DNA from: Bacteroidota bacterium
Lineage (GTDB): Bacteria > Bacteroidota > Bacteroidia > B-17B0 > Aurantibacillaceae
Length of the DNA: 64,000 nucleotides
Direction: 5' to 3'
Assembly: GCA_030684395.1 (NCBI GenBank)
Contig: JAUXTT010000011.1
Location: 62,001-126,000, forward strand
The position numbers and the translations under genes were made by a program. Of the stretch, positions 16,766 to 25,776 are shown piece after piece. The notes beneath the pieces are model-generated. The model did no database searches. It saw only the letters and a program-made list of their open reading frames with translations, and had not been told where the DNA came from. Numbering within the stretch: the stretch's first letter is position 1; the number at the start of each line of letters is the position of its first letter.

Positions 16766-17182
16766 TTACAGATCCACAAATCTTGCCCTTATTTCGGGAG
16801 TTGGGATCATGCAGGAATCTTTTTTACCGTACCACTTATAACGGTTTCGGGCTATCCAATCATAAACCGCATTTCTTATAAACGGGGGAACAATAATAAA
16901 TCCAAACAACAATGGATACAATCCTTTTAGGCGTTTAACCAAATGTAAAGCTGCAGTAGATTTAATATATACCTTCTCTCCTGAAACAAAAACCACGCTA
17001 TCTATTTCAACCGGATTAAGATTAAATTTCTTTAACAGATTTTGTCCGGTTGGAGATTGAAGGGAGGCGAATTTAAGGGTTGGCTTTCGTTCTTTCCGGA
17101 TAACAAACTGAACCGAGGAATCGCAAAAATTGCAGACACCATCAAAAAGCACTAATTCGTTTATTTCGCTTTGCTTATTCAT
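16766..17182 (-). CDS. DCC-family (DUF393) thiol-disulphide oxidoreductase-like protein
   Basis: A 138-residue protein with the family signature at its N-terminus, VLFDGVCNFCDSSVQFV (C17, C20). An FASLQSPTGQ block and a YKWYGKKDSC end follow. The family has a thioredoxin-like fold and is called DCC for its DxxCxxC motif. The ATG at 17182 is preferred over a TTG at 17197, because the family motif begins about ten residues after this Met. It starts close to the ligase gene upstream on the same strand but is likely independent. Confidence 0.85.
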   Translation of the reverse strand: MNKQSEINELVLFDGVCNFCDSSVQFVIRKERKPTLKFASLQSPTGQNLLKKFNLNPVEIDSVVFVSGEKVYIKSTAALHLVKRLKGLYPLLFGFIIVPPFIRNAVYDWIARNRYKWYGKKDSCMIPTPEIRARFVDL

Positions 17183-17217
17183 TGAGAACAGCCACAAAAA
17201 TAAGAATTGTTTCTGCC

Positions 17218-18453
17218 TTACGATTTTAAATAACGCTTATTAACGTTTTGATAATTTACCAGAAGTAAGGGAGCGAAAAACACAAAAAATAAGGTGCCCG
17301 CCTGCGTTTGAAGCATTGATTCGACTAAAAAATTCAGAATAATTATCAAACCGAATAATATCATCACCATCTCTTTTCTGATGAACCCGGTGATTAAAAT
17401 TCCAAAAGTCAGCAAAAAGAGAAGTAATGTCCCAACCAAACCGGTTCCAATAGCTGTTTGCAAAAACTGATTGTGTGCATTCAGGTGTTTTTCGAGTGCC
17501 CCCGTCATTCCTTCTTTTTCATATGCTTTATAAAGTTCATCGTTCGCATCGCCCGGTGTAACTCCCAACAATAAATGTTGTTTGATTAATGTGCTTGCTT
17601 CTGACCAGATCAAAACCCTTACTGCGTTACTCTCTCCTGTAGTCTTATCAATTATCTCAGATGAGGAAGCAAAATTAAACGCGTTTTTTAAACGTTGAAC
17701 CGGAGCAAATTCCGAACGCAAAACAAAAAACAATCCAGAAGCGATTGTAAAGAGTATTGCGCCAAGTAAAAGAAATTTTTTCTGTTTAACCAATACATAA
17801 AACAATATTACCGGAAGTGAAACAAATAAGCTCAGCATTCCCATTTTTGAAGAACTCATAAATATGCAAACTCCAAGAAGTATGGATGCCACCACCACTA
17901 TTGCAACATTGAAAGCACTCTTCTTAAAATAATTAAATCCGAACAAACTCAAAATAACGATAGAGAAAACGGCATACATTGCGTAATAGCTTGGATGCAT
18001 AAAAAAGGAAAATTCAGAATAAAAGAAATACTTAATTTCATTTTCGGTTATAAAATAAAACACCCCACGCACTATATTGAATAAGCTACACACTATGGTT
18101 CCAATTGCAAATGACCTTAACACTTTTCTGATATCAATCCTACTATATTGTTGCGTAAAGATCAATAACGGAAATGCTATGAAGCCCAATTTAATTTCAA
18201 TTGCCGTTCCTGCTTCAGCTTTATTATGACTAAAAAAATAACAGATAGCATGAATCAGGAAAAAAGCTAAAAACAAATAGGCCCATTTATTATGGATGAA
18301 ATTGGCAAGTCCGGTTTTTAGTTTTCCAAGAAAAAAAAACACAGTCAAAGATAAAACCAATACAATTGCGACTCCAAAATTAAAAGGCAACAAAAAGGCT
18401 ATCAGCATAAGCGGATAGTAACTGATCGTAGTATAGTAGTTCTTTAAGCTCAA
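17218..18453 (-). CDS. O-antigen ligase/polymerase-like membrane protein
   Basis: A 411-residue polytopic protein with about ten hydrophobic helices and a large loop in the last third (about 255-335). The loop contains GVTPGDANDELYKAYEK and the N-A-H-N-QFLQ motif typical of the WaaL/Wzy O-antigen ligase fold. In an ABC-export locus this would join the polysaccharide to lipid A-core; a polymerase role is the alternative. The start is TTG at 18453, since no better start is near. It lies one base from the upstream glycosyltransferase, so the two are cotranscribed. Confidence 0.8.
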   Translation of the reverse strand: MSLKNYYTTISYYPLMLIAFLLPFNFGVAIVLVLSLTVFFFLGKLKTGLANFIHNKWAYLFLAFFLIHAICYFFSHNKAEAGTAIEIKLGFIAFPLLIFTQQYSRIDIRKVLRSFAIGTIVCSLFNIVRGVFYFITENEIKYFFYSEFSFFMHPSYYAMYAVFSIVILSLFGFNYFKKSAFNVAIVVVASILLGVCIFMSSSKMGMLSLFVSLPVILFYVLVKQKKFLLLGAILFTIASGLFFVLRSEFAPVQRLKNAFNFASSSEIIDKTTGESNAVRVLIWSEASTLIKQHLLLGVTPGDANDELYKAYEKEGMTGALEKHLNAHNQFLQTAIGTGLVGTLLLFLLTFGILITGFIRKEMVMILFGLIIILNFLVESMLQTQAGTLFFVFFAPLLLVNYQNVNKRYLKS

Positions 18454-18454
18454 T

Positions 18455-19471
18455 TTATCTGGTGATCTCTTCTTCCTTTTTTATATTCTTACCTACTACT
18501 AAAAAATCTACAATGCCTCTTAAATATCCGAGCCCATAAGAAAAATGCAAAGTTACAAATACCTGCAATATTGAAAACAATTGTCCGGATGTTCTTAAAA
18601 CTTTAGACGCAAAATAAACTGCAGCTAATTTGTACACAAGCAAACCTGCAACATAAAGTATCCAGAATTTGGGGATCGCTAAGGACATAACGGCCCCGAA
18701 GAAAAGGTACAAAACAAATAAGAGCGGGATCAGTTGGCGAATGGTTGTAATTGATTTATGTTTTTTTCCAACATAAACCTTCCAATACCCGTACTGCATA
18801 TACTGCTTAAATAATTTCTTAAAGGATGCCCTGACAAAATACTTACACCTTATTTGTTTGGAAAGAAAAATTTTACCACCTGATTTCAGCAACCTGAAAT
18901 TAAACTCATCATCCTGATTCCTCACCAACTCTTCATCAAAAAACCCAATCTGCCCGAATACTTCTTTTTTATATGCTCCAAAAGCCACTGTGTCAACATA
19001 TCCATCCCTTGCACCTGTTCTGAAATGTGCATTTCCAACACCAAAGGGCGATGACATTGCAAGTCCAATCGTTTCTGAAATATTATTCTCGTATTCGTTT
19101 TCCAAGACACCTCCTACACAACTTACATCCTGTTTTTCCATGATCAGCCTAACACACTTTTCCACATAGTCAGAATAAAGCTCAGCGTGTGCACCTAAAA
19201 TAATCACCAAATCGCATCCTTCTTTCAATGCTTTTTTGATTCCAAGATTTAACGCAAAAGGAGTAGTGCGGTTCTCGTTTATAATTAGTGTAATTGAAGG
19301 GTGCTTTTCAGAATATTTTTTTACAATTTCCTCCGTATGGTCATCACTCTTTCCATCGCATACATAAACAAGGATTTCATTTCCAACTGCTGTTTGTTTC
19401 ACTATCGAATCCAAACATTTCCCAATGTATTTTTCTTCGTTTCTGCAGGGTATAACAATTCCTACTTTCAT
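18455..19471 (-). CDS. Glycosyltransferase family 2, membrane-anchored
   Basis: A 338-residue GT2 enzyme. The N-terminal GT-A fold has VGIVIPCRNEEKYIGKCLDS, VCDGKSDD, an LNLGIKKA block and an NQDDEF segment. Two hydrophobic helices near 245-310 place it on the inner face of the membrane, as for EpsO/ExoA-like enzymes. It overlaps the upstream GT4 gene by four bases. Donor and acceptor sugars cannot be read from the sequence. Confidence 0.85.
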   Translation of the reverse strand: MKVGIVIPCRNEEKYIGKCLDSIVKQTAVGNEILVYVCDGKSDDHTEEIVKKYSEKHPSITLIINENRTTPFALNLGIKKALKEGCDLVIILGAHAELYSDYVEKCVRLIMEKQDVSCVGGVLENEYENNISETIGLAMSSPFGVGNAHFRTGARDGYVDTVAFGAYKKEVFGQIGFFDEELVRNQDDEFNFRLLKSGGKIFLSKQIRCKYFVRASFKKLFKQYMQYGYWKVYVGKKHKSITTIRQLIPLLFVLYLFFGAVMSLAIPKFWILYVAGLLVYKLAAVYFASKVLRTSGQLFSILQVFVTLHFSYGLGYLRGIVDFLVVGKNIKKEEEITR

Positions 19472-20568
19472 TTACTCACACTTTTATAAACGGAAAGCAT
19501 TTGTTCGACATTATTTTTCCACTCGTATTTTTCTTTGGCTCTGGACCTTGCTGAATTACCTTTGATTATTGCGATTTCCGGATGTTCTATATATTCAACA
19601 ATTGCATCTGCTGCCTTTTCTGATGAAAATTTCGGGACAATAAACCCATTTTTCTCATCGCCCAAAACCTCCACAAATCCTTCAGCATCACTTGCAACAA
19701 TAGGTTTTCCGGCCGACATAGCTTCAACCAATGACACTCCAAAGCTTTCACTATCGAGAATAGACAAGCTAACAAAAATATCGATGGCAGAAAGGTAGGT
19801 GATAATTTCATCATGAGGGACCTTTCCTGTAAAAGTAACTCTATCTTTAATTTTAAGATTATCCACCAGAGCTTCGTATTCCTTTCGTTTTGATCCTCCT
19901 CCAACAATCAACAGTTTCAAGTCCTTTTCGTTTATTCGATTTACTACGTTTGAAAATGCGGTGATGAGCACATCAATTCCATACTTTTTTTCAAGCGACT
20001 TGATAATTCCAATTGTTATCTCTTTCTTATCAAGAAGCGGTACATTCAATTTTTCAAATTTACTGGTTTCCACTCCAAAAGGAATAACCGTAATTTCCTT
20101 TGAAGTAAATTGCTTTGTTACTTCTTTCATGCAATTGCTTGTTGAACAGATCCTGTCAGCACTATTGATGATTGTTTTCAGAAGTAATTTATTTGCAAGT
20201 GATTTTTTTGGAAAATCATACACATCGGCACCCCAAACTGAAATAATAAACGGTTTAAACTTAGATAACATTCCCAACATTCCATAACTGGTTGCATAAT
20301 GCGCATGAACAATGTTGGGTTGAAATGCTTTAATCGCCTTTTTTAATTTTCCTACATTCGTTATATAAGAAAGTTTAATGGCTAATTTTTTATTATTTAT
20401 AGAGTTATCAGGTTCATAAATAATTGTGATCAATGAAAAATCTTTATACCAATCTTTTGAAGAGGGGTTTAAACTAAATATTCCTACTTCTATTCCGTGG
20501 TTTGCTAATGCAATTGCCCACCTTTGAGTATGCTCCGAAGCGCTATTGGAGAGTAAAAGAATTTTCAC
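19468..20568 (-). CDS. Glycosyltransferase family 4
   Basis: A 366-residue GT-B enzyme. The N-terminal half starts with KILLLSNSASEHTQRWA; the C-terminal half has the GT4 nucleotide-sugar motif ESFGVSLVEAMSAGKPIVAS and a GFIVPK block. The GTG at 20568 (VKILLLS) is chosen because GT4 proteins usually begin at this first strand; a TTG at 20604 would add 12 residues. It heads the three-gene minus-strand unit with a GT2 and the ligase. Confidence 0.85.
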   Translation of the reverse strand: MKILLLSNSASEHTQRWAIALANHGIEVGIFSLNPSSKDWYKDFSLITIIYEPDNSINNKKLAIKLSYITNVGKLKKAIKAFQPNIVHAHYATSYGMLGMLSKFKPFIISVWGADVYDFPKKSLANKLLLKTIINSADRICSTSNCMKEVTKQFTSKEITVIPFGVETSKFEKLNVPLLDKKEITIGIIKSLEKKYGIDVLITAFSNVVNRINEKDLKLLIVGGGSKRKEYEALVDNLKIKDRVTFTGKVPHDEIITYLSAIDIFVSLSILDSESFGVSLVEAMSAGKPIVASDAEGFVEVLGDEKNGFIVPKFSSEKAADAIVEYIEHPEIAIIKGNSARSRAKEKYEWKNNVEQMLSVYKSVSK

Positions 20569-20634
20569 AGTGCTGTTCCCAATAAAAAAAGTAAATATAT
20601 GCAAAAAGAAGACCTGTTTGAATAAATTAAATGG

Positions 20635-20642
20635 TACTTTTG
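20635..20642 (+). promoter_or_regulatory. -7 box at the head of the plus-strand glycosyltransferase
   Basis: TACTTTTG matches TAnnTTTG and lies inside the first codons of the longer reading frame. It supports starting translation at the TTG at 20652 rather than the ATG at 20631. A TTTG 14 bases upstream is closer than the usual spacing. Confidence 0.45.
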
Positions 20643-20651
20643 ACAGCAGTT

Positions 20652-21794
20652 TTGTACAAAATAGCCTTTATAACAGAACAGTCGCCTGCCAATAAACATA
20701 GCTGGTCGGGTACTAATCACTATGTCTTTGAAATTTTGAAAAAAAAGGGACATGATGTAACTGCATTAGGACCTTTAACACCAAGATTTTTACAAATAGT
20801 TTTTGGTATTCTTAATCAAATTTCCTTACGTTTATTTAAAACCCGGTTTGACTACAGGCATTCAACAGTATATTCAAAAGCTTTTGGCAGGCTTTTTACA
20901 AAAAAACTTAAATCAATAGATCACGACATTGTTGTGGTTTGCGGCGGAAGTGAATATGCTGCGTACATAAAAACATCGAAGCCTTTATTTTTGATAGTTG
21001 ATAGGGTGATTGCGGGAACAATTAACTACCATAGTATTTTATCAGGCTTATGGAAGTTTTCAGAAGAGCAAAGCATTCATACCGACAAAACCGCTATGCA
21101 TAAGGCCCGAGCTGTTTTCTTTTCTTCTCCCTGGGCAGCAGAGCATGCAAAAAAATATTATAATCTAAAAAGCGGGCAATCGGTAATTCTTCCATTTGGA
21201 GCAAATTTAGACAGCATAGTTTCGAGAGACCTTGCTTTGAAACAGAAAGACTTTGATGAATGTAAATTATTACTGGTAGGTACCTACTGGAAGAATAAAG
21301 GCGCTGACATTGCGTTTAATGCGTTAAAAATATTACTGCAAAAAGGCGTGAATGTTTCTTTAACTATTGTTGGATGCATTCCTCCCGAACCAATTCAGCA
21401 TGAGAAGTTAACGATACTACCTTTTATTGATAAGAACACTTCGACCGGACAGGATGAGCTGGCTAAATTGTTTCTAAGCCACCATTTATTTATTCTTCCA
21501 ACCCGCTTTGATTGTACACCAATTGTTTTTTGTGAATCCAGCTCGTTTGGGGTACCAATTTTAACGAGCGATACCGGTGGGGTACGAGGCCATATTAAAG
21601 AAGGAATTAACGGATTTACTATCCCTTACGAAGACAAAGGTGATTTGTTTGCCGAAAAAATCGAATCTATCATAAAATCGCCCGACGACTACACTAAATT
21701 ATGTATTAGTGCGCGAAACCTATACGAGCAGGAACTTAACTGGGAACATTGGGAAAAGGAATTTACTTCAAATGTAAAAAGGTTAATTGAATAA
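20652..21794 (+). CDS. Glycosyltransferase family 4, lone plus-strand member of the glycan locus
   Basis: A 380-residue GT-B glycosyltransferase. The start at TTG 20652 gives the canonical YKIAFITEQSPANKHSWSGT N-terminus and leaves the -7 box at 20635 outside the gene. The alternative ATG at 20631 would add seven residues. The C-terminal half has LLVGTYWKNKGADIA, a TRFDCTPIVFCESSSFG motif, an SDTGG donor loop and a GFTIPY block. Its neighbours on both sides run the opposite way. It ends three bases from the convergent GT2 stop. Confidence 0.8.
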   Translation: MYKIAFITEQSPANKHSWSGTNHYVFEILKKKGHDVTALGPLTPRFLQIVFGILNQISLRLFKTRFDYRHSTVYSKAFGRLFTKKLKSIDHDIVVVCGGSEYAAYIKTSKPLFLIVDRVIAGTINYHSILSGLWKFSEEQSIHTDKTAMHKARAVFFSSPWAAEHAKKYYNLKSGQSVILPFGANLDSIVSRDLALKQKDFDECKLLLVGTYWKNKGADIAFNALKILLQKGVNVSLTIVGCIPPEPIQHEKLTILPFIDKNTSTGQDELAKLFLSHHLFILPTRFDCTPIVFCESSSFGVPILTSDTGGVRGHIKEGINGFTIPYEDKGDLFAEKIESIIKSPDDYTKLCISARNLYEQELNWEHWEKEFTSNVKRLIE

Positions 21795-21797
21795 ATT

Positions 21798-22814
21798 TTA
21801 TCCTACCCATTTTCTCACTATACATTTCGCCAATAACTTTAACCTGCTATTAGAATTAAACCTTTTCAAATCGGATTTTAAATAGGTAAAAAATGCTCTA
21901 AGGCCCAATGTTGAAATGCCGCAGGCATCATACCATTGTTTCCCAATTACCCTGACAAAAACATCCGGGGAAATTATTTTTAAGGCTTCATTCTGTTTTA
22001 TTAAGTTTCTTAACCAGGATTCCAGAAGTCTCAATTCATCCGATGATCTAATCCTTTGAGAGCTTCCTAACAAACAATGAACGCGGAGTTCTTCTTCTGA
22101 AAATACAAAACCCGATTGCTTCAATAGATTCCTGCGAACCTTATCCGCCGAATCAGTTTGTATGGTCTTGTGCTTTTTTGTTACTTGTCCTTCATGCAAT
22201 CTATACCTGAAAAGCAATTCGTTTACATTCGAAAATTTACAATTAAAAATTAACCTACTCCATAATTCATAATCTTCCGCATGAGGAAATTTATTATCAA
22301 ATACAACATCAAGGTCTTTTAATAAACTCATTCTTATCATTAATGAGGGATGAACGACTGAAGAGTTGAAAAGCATCTTTGCATAAATCTCATTATGATC
22401 GGAGCTCAATGTTACGAATCGTTCTGCACTCTTACTAAATTCAATATAATTACACCCACAAATTCCAATTTCCGGCTTATCTTTCAAAAAAGCTACCTGC
22501 CTTTCCATTCGTAACGGCAAACAAATATCATCCGCATCCATACGCATCACTAATTCGCCCTTAACCAATGTAAGCCCTTTGTTTAATGTAGCAATCAGTC
22601 CGATATTTTTTTCATTTACTATGTGCTTAATCCGCTTATCCGAAAAGGAATCAATGATCTTTCCGGTTGAATCCGTGGAGCCATCGTCAACAATTATTAA
22701 TTCAAAATTGACATAGGTTTGCGACAAAACGCTTTGTATAGCTTCTGCAATGTATTTCTCTGCATTGTATGCAGGAAGTAAAACTGATACTAATATGCTT
22801 TCACTGTTGTCCAT
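21798..22814 (-). CDS. Glycosyltransferase family 2
   Basis: A 338-residue GT-A enzyme with VLLPAYNAEKYIAEAIQS, IVDDGSTDSTGKI, the MRMDADD metal/nucleotide motif and HAEDYELWSRL, which is typical of family 2 enzymes that make polysaccharide repeats. It is the last gene of the long minus-strand unit, one base after the upstream branching-type enzyme. Its sugar specificity is unknown. Confidence 0.88.
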   Translation of the reverse strand: MDNSESILVSVLLPAYNAEKYIAEAIQSVLSQTYVNFELIIVDDGSTDSTGKIIDSFSDKRIKHIVNEKNIGLIATLNKGLTLVKGELVMRMDADDICLPLRMERQVAFLKDKPEIGICGCNYIEFSKSAERFVTLSSDHNEIYAKMLFNSSVVHPSLMIRMSLLKDLDVVFDNKFPHAEDYELWSRLIFNCKFSNVNELLFRYRLHEGQVTKKHKTIQTDSADKVRRNLLKQSGFVFSEEELRVHCLLGSSQRIRSSDELRLLESWLRNLIKQNEALKIISPDVFVRVIGKQWYDACGISTLGLRAFFTYLKSDLKRFNSNSRLKLLAKCIVRKWVG

Positions 22815-22815
22815 A

Positions 22816-23712
22816 TCAAACCGTTTCCCTTTTTGTTACGAAGGTAATAAGTTCATCGATTACTTTTTGATCAACACTATAATCAAATTTTCTTGCAAAA
22901 TACACTCTATTACTTCCGGTTAGTGTATTAAAGTCTTCCATTCGCATTATTTTCGGATATTCAGGTCCGCTTGCCCAATCTATATATCTCAGGCTTTCAT
23001 TTACCATATTCTCTTTTAGTGGTGAATTCATCAATATGGTTTGAATAAATATCTCGTCGGCACAGCCTGTATAACGATACCGCTTCAAATAAGCTTTATT
23101 TTTATCCAGAAAATTAACAATATACGATACTGCTTCTTTGGAAAGTGTAAACCAATTAAATCCGCCATAAAACTCATATTTAAGTTTTCTTTTATACCTT
23201 AATGCACCTTGAAGCTTATGAATAAATTTGTTTAATTTCCTGAATGAATAACTGTAGCGTTGTATTTTTATATCTACCCAAAAAAGCTGTAATCTATCCA
23301 ATCCTCCACATTCTCCCCAATTTCCGGAATCAGGTAATTTAAAATGGATCATAAATTCCTTTCCACAATTTTGACTTAAAAATTCCTTAAACTCGGCCAA
23401 AGGTTTCACCGGCATATCCTGACCACTGATAAGTGAATAGTAATCGAATTTTCCAAATTGAACCGCGGTTTTTATTAACAACACCGTAGCACGTATTTGA
23501 TTATAGCTACCCCAGTATACTTTGTAACGGAATGGTGTAAAAACGACACCCGGATTGTTTCGAAATTCATTTTTCAACACCTCAAAAACTCCGTTCGCTT
23601 TGGCATCTACATGAATAAAAATGGTAACATCTTTTTCATATATGAGTGAATTAACCAGTTTAATTACCTGTTCGGGGGACCTATGAGCTAGTATGAGAAA
23701 GGCAAGTTTCAC
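22816..23712 (-). CDS. Core-2/I-branching (GT14-like) glycosyltransferase
   Basis: A 298-residue protein of the Branch family (beta-1,6-N-acetylglucosaminyltransferase-like). It begins VKLAFLILAHRSPEQV, followed by TIFIHVDAKANG, VYWGSYNQIRAT and SLISGQDMPVK. These match the Core-2/I-branching signature, and the CADEIFIQTIL segment fits the catalytic region. The GTG at 23712 gives the canonical start; a TTG at 23724 adds four residues. Bacterial members often add GlcNAc or xylose branches to glycans. It is followed one base later by a GT2 gene. Confidence 0.82.
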   Translation of the reverse strand: MKLAFLILAHRSPEQVIKLVNSLIYEKDVTIFIHVDAKANGVFEVLKNEFRNNPGVVFTPFRYKVYWGSYNQIRATVLLIKTAVQFGKFDYYSLISGQDMPVKPLAEFKEFLSQNCGKEFMIHFKLPDSGNWGECGGLDRLQLFWVDIKIQRYSYSFRKLNKFIHKLQGALRYKRKLKYEFYGGFNWFTLSKEAVSYIVNFLDKNKAYLKRYRYTGCADEIFIQTILMNSPLKENMVNESLRYIDWASGPEYPKIMRMEDFNTLTGSNRVYFARKFDYSVDQKVIDELITFVTKRETV

Positions 23713-23746
23713 TAATGAAATCAAAGTATTATGTTAAGCGGAACAA

Positions 23747-24676
23747 TTAGGGCACTTGTTTACCAATGTTCTCTTTTATGTGATTGTATGTTTGCAGAAT
23801 GCCATCATCGATAGAAGTGAATTTAAATCCCGGATTGCTCTTCAGAATCTTAGTATTGTTCAGCATGATAGTAGGATTATCACTTTTTCTTCCCTCACTA
23901 TATTTCACCTCAAAATCATGCGGAATATACTTTCTTAATAATTCTATCAGCTCCTTAACGCTATGCGCATCATCCGAGGCAAGATTAAATATCTCAGATT
24001 CGTTCAGATCAGACTTAATTGAATGTGCAAGCAGCTTTACTACATCGTGAATGTATATGTAATCACGAATATTATTTCCATCGCCATAAACCTGAACCTG
24101 TTGTTTGGTAAGTATGTTCTCAATGAAAGTATTTATGATACCTAATCCATTTGAGGTCTTCTGTCCTTCTCCATAAACATTGGAAACGCGGTAAATATCA
24201 AAATTAATCCCGTACTTTAACTTGTAGTAATTAAGAAAATGTTCGATGGTAAGTTTGATGATCCCATAAGGTGAAAAGGGTTGCTTATCATAGTGTTCTT
24301 TCTTCTTTTCGGAGCTTGGCCCGTAAATGGTTCCTGCACTCGAAACAAAAACGATTTTTTTCACGGAGAGCTTGGATATTCTTTCGGTGAAGTTAAGAAA
24401 TGGAAGCAAATTCCCTTCTATCTCCTTCAAAGGGTTTTCCCAACTGTTAGCAGGAATCGTAGCAGAAGCAAGGTAATAGACGAGATCAATTTTTGAGAAG
24501 AGGGATTCGAACTGATCCTGCTGCAAATTTTCTACGCGATAGTAGGGGAAGTCTTTATTAAAAATACTGTCTTCATTCTTTCCAAACAGGAATAATTTAT
24601 GATCCTTATTTTGTGAAATATAATTCGTGAGGTGAGATCCTATAAAACCATTTGAGCCGACGATCGCAATATTCAT
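23747..24676 (-). CDS. NAD-dependent sugar-nucleotide epimerase/dehydratase
   Basis: A 309-residue short-chain dehydrogenase/reductase of the extended type. It has the Rossmann motif GSNGFIGSHL, a Ser in FVSSAGTIYG and the catalytic YGIIK (Tyr-xxx-Lys), followed by RVSNVYGEGQ and DYIYIHDVV. Such enzymes make UDP- or dTDP-sugars by 4-epimerisation, dehydration or reduction. The exact substrate is unclear. It lies 34 bases from the branching enzyme and 224 bases after the fucosyltransferase gene. Confidence 0.85.
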   Translation of the reverse strand: MNIAIVGSNGFIGSHLTNYISQNKDHKLFLFGKNEDSIFNKDFPYYRVENLQQDQFESLFSKIDLVYYLASATIPANSWENPLKEIEGNLLPFLNFTERISKLSVKKIVFVSSAGTIYGPSSEKKKEHYDKQPFSPYGIIKLTIEHFLNYYKLKYGINFDIYRVSNVYGEGQKTSNGLGIINTFIENILTKQQVQVYGDGNNIRDYIYIHDVVKLLAHSIKSDLNESEIFNLASDDAHSVKELIELLRKYIPHDFEVKYSEGRKSDNPTIMLNNTKILKSNPGFKFTSIDDGILQTYNHIKENIGKQVP

Positions 24677-24900
24677 ATGTAGATTTTATCGTTTTTTAGT
24701 TGTCATATGGTATACACCATGCAGTCTTCATTTGCTCCCGATAGCTATCGGGATGTGCGCATTGGCGCATGGCTATTTCATGTGTTATCTTTTAAAACAG
24801 AACCACTGGGGTTTTATTCTATTTCCAACAAAAATACGTATTCCGTTGAGTTTATGAAAGGAATATTCCATAATACGGAAAATAAAGGCTGTACAAAAGA
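24677..24900. other. Intergenic gap with hairpins
   Basis: The 224-base gap separates the fucosyltransferase from the epimerase inside an otherwise gapless minus-strand run. It holds a perfect 18-base palindrome, an adjacent GCGC hairpin, and ATGGT/ACCAT arms with a 4-base loop at 24707-24720. No gene is supported, although an open frame of 94 codons crosses it. Confidence 0.6.
24736..24753. repeat. Dispersed palindrome, copy 1
   Basis: TCCCGATAGCTATCGGGA is a perfect 18-base palindrome. The same sequence recurs at 50570-50587 within a coding gene, and a near-copy (TCCCGATATCTATCGAGA) lies at 36256-36273. Confidence 0.8.
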
Positions 24901-25776
24901 CTACATTTTAATCCATCCTTTAGGGATCAAATCCTGTGTATTAACCGAGGCATCCGCGATCCATTGTGAGGGCGCAACAACCATTTTTTGAGAATTATCA
25001 TTTAGCCAGGCTCCCCACCAGCTAAAACTACTATTAGCTATAATATTATGTTTACACAAGGACATTAGGTACATATCGCTATGCGCATCATTGGTTTCTA
25101 CAAAATGGATCGGGAAATCATACTTCAGGTTCTCTTTACACCAATCGATATCGTCAGAAAAAACAAACAACTCTATTTCGTTTTGTTTGGACGAGATAAA
25201 TGATACGGCCTTATTATAATAATCCAAAGAACATAAACCGTGAAATTGGTTTGTATTTGCATTTGTAACGTAATCGCCCCTACGAATATGAACTGAGACG
25301 CTATTTGTTCCTGAAATTTCGGAGGCAAGTTTTTTATTTCGTTCAACAAGTGTTGCCCCAAATATAAAGTCCTTTTTTATTTCTTTCGCAACATCTTTAA
25401 AATACAATTCGCTTTGCCAAAAACCACTCATGTATGTATTTTCAGGATATTTTAAAAACTCAGGATGATAAGGTGTTCCACTTTCTACAGCCATTAAATG
25501 GGTAAATAAAAAAGGGAACCTACGTTGCAGTTCGCGTTTAAATTTACTGTTTCCTAAACCTGAAAATGCAGCAAGTTCTTCTTTGCTAGCGATTTTAATG
25601 TCTGCCTCAAAAATCCCCAATTCAAAATAACGTTTTGTAAATTTACCCTGTGGATCAATTTCCAATTCGGTTACATCCACTTTTACACTTGTTTTATGCC
25701 TAAGGGCTAAAGCTTTTGCTGCCGCATATTGAAACATTTGATTTCCCAAACCTCCAATCAACTTTACAATAATCAT
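24901..25776 (-). CDS. Alpha-1,2-fucosyltransferase (GT11)
   Basis: A 291-residue GT11 enzyme. It begins with IVKLIGGLGNQMFQYAAAKA and has the donor-binding HIRRGDY motif near residue 170, then FVFSDDIDWCKENL and an ANSSFSWWGAWL block. These are all hallmarks of bacterial alpha-1,2-fucosyltransferases that transfer fucose from GDP-fucose to a galactose-type acceptor. It overlaps the upstream GT4 gene by four bases. It implies that GDP-fucose is made elsewhere in the genome, since no synthesis genes are in the window. Confidence 0.92.
   Translation of the reverse strand: MIIVKLIGGLGNQMFQYAAAKALALRHKTSVKVDVTELEIDPQGKFTKRYFELGIFEADIKIASKEELAAFSGLGNSKFKRELQRRFPFLFTHLMAVESGTPYHPEFLKYPENTYMSGFWQSELYFKDVAKEIKKDFIFGATLVERNKKLASEISGTNSVSVHIRRGDYVTNANTNQFHGLCSLDYYNKAVSFISSKQNEIELFVFSDDIDWCKENLKYDFPIHFVETNDAHSDMYLMSLCKHNIIANSSFSWWGAWLNDNSQKMVVAPSQWIADASVNTQDLIPKGWIKM

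Noticed and set aside
24707-24991. Open frame of 94 codons on the plus strand
   Set aside because: It runs across the intergenic hairpins and into the antisense strand of the fucosyltransferase gene, has no conserved features and no promoter box.
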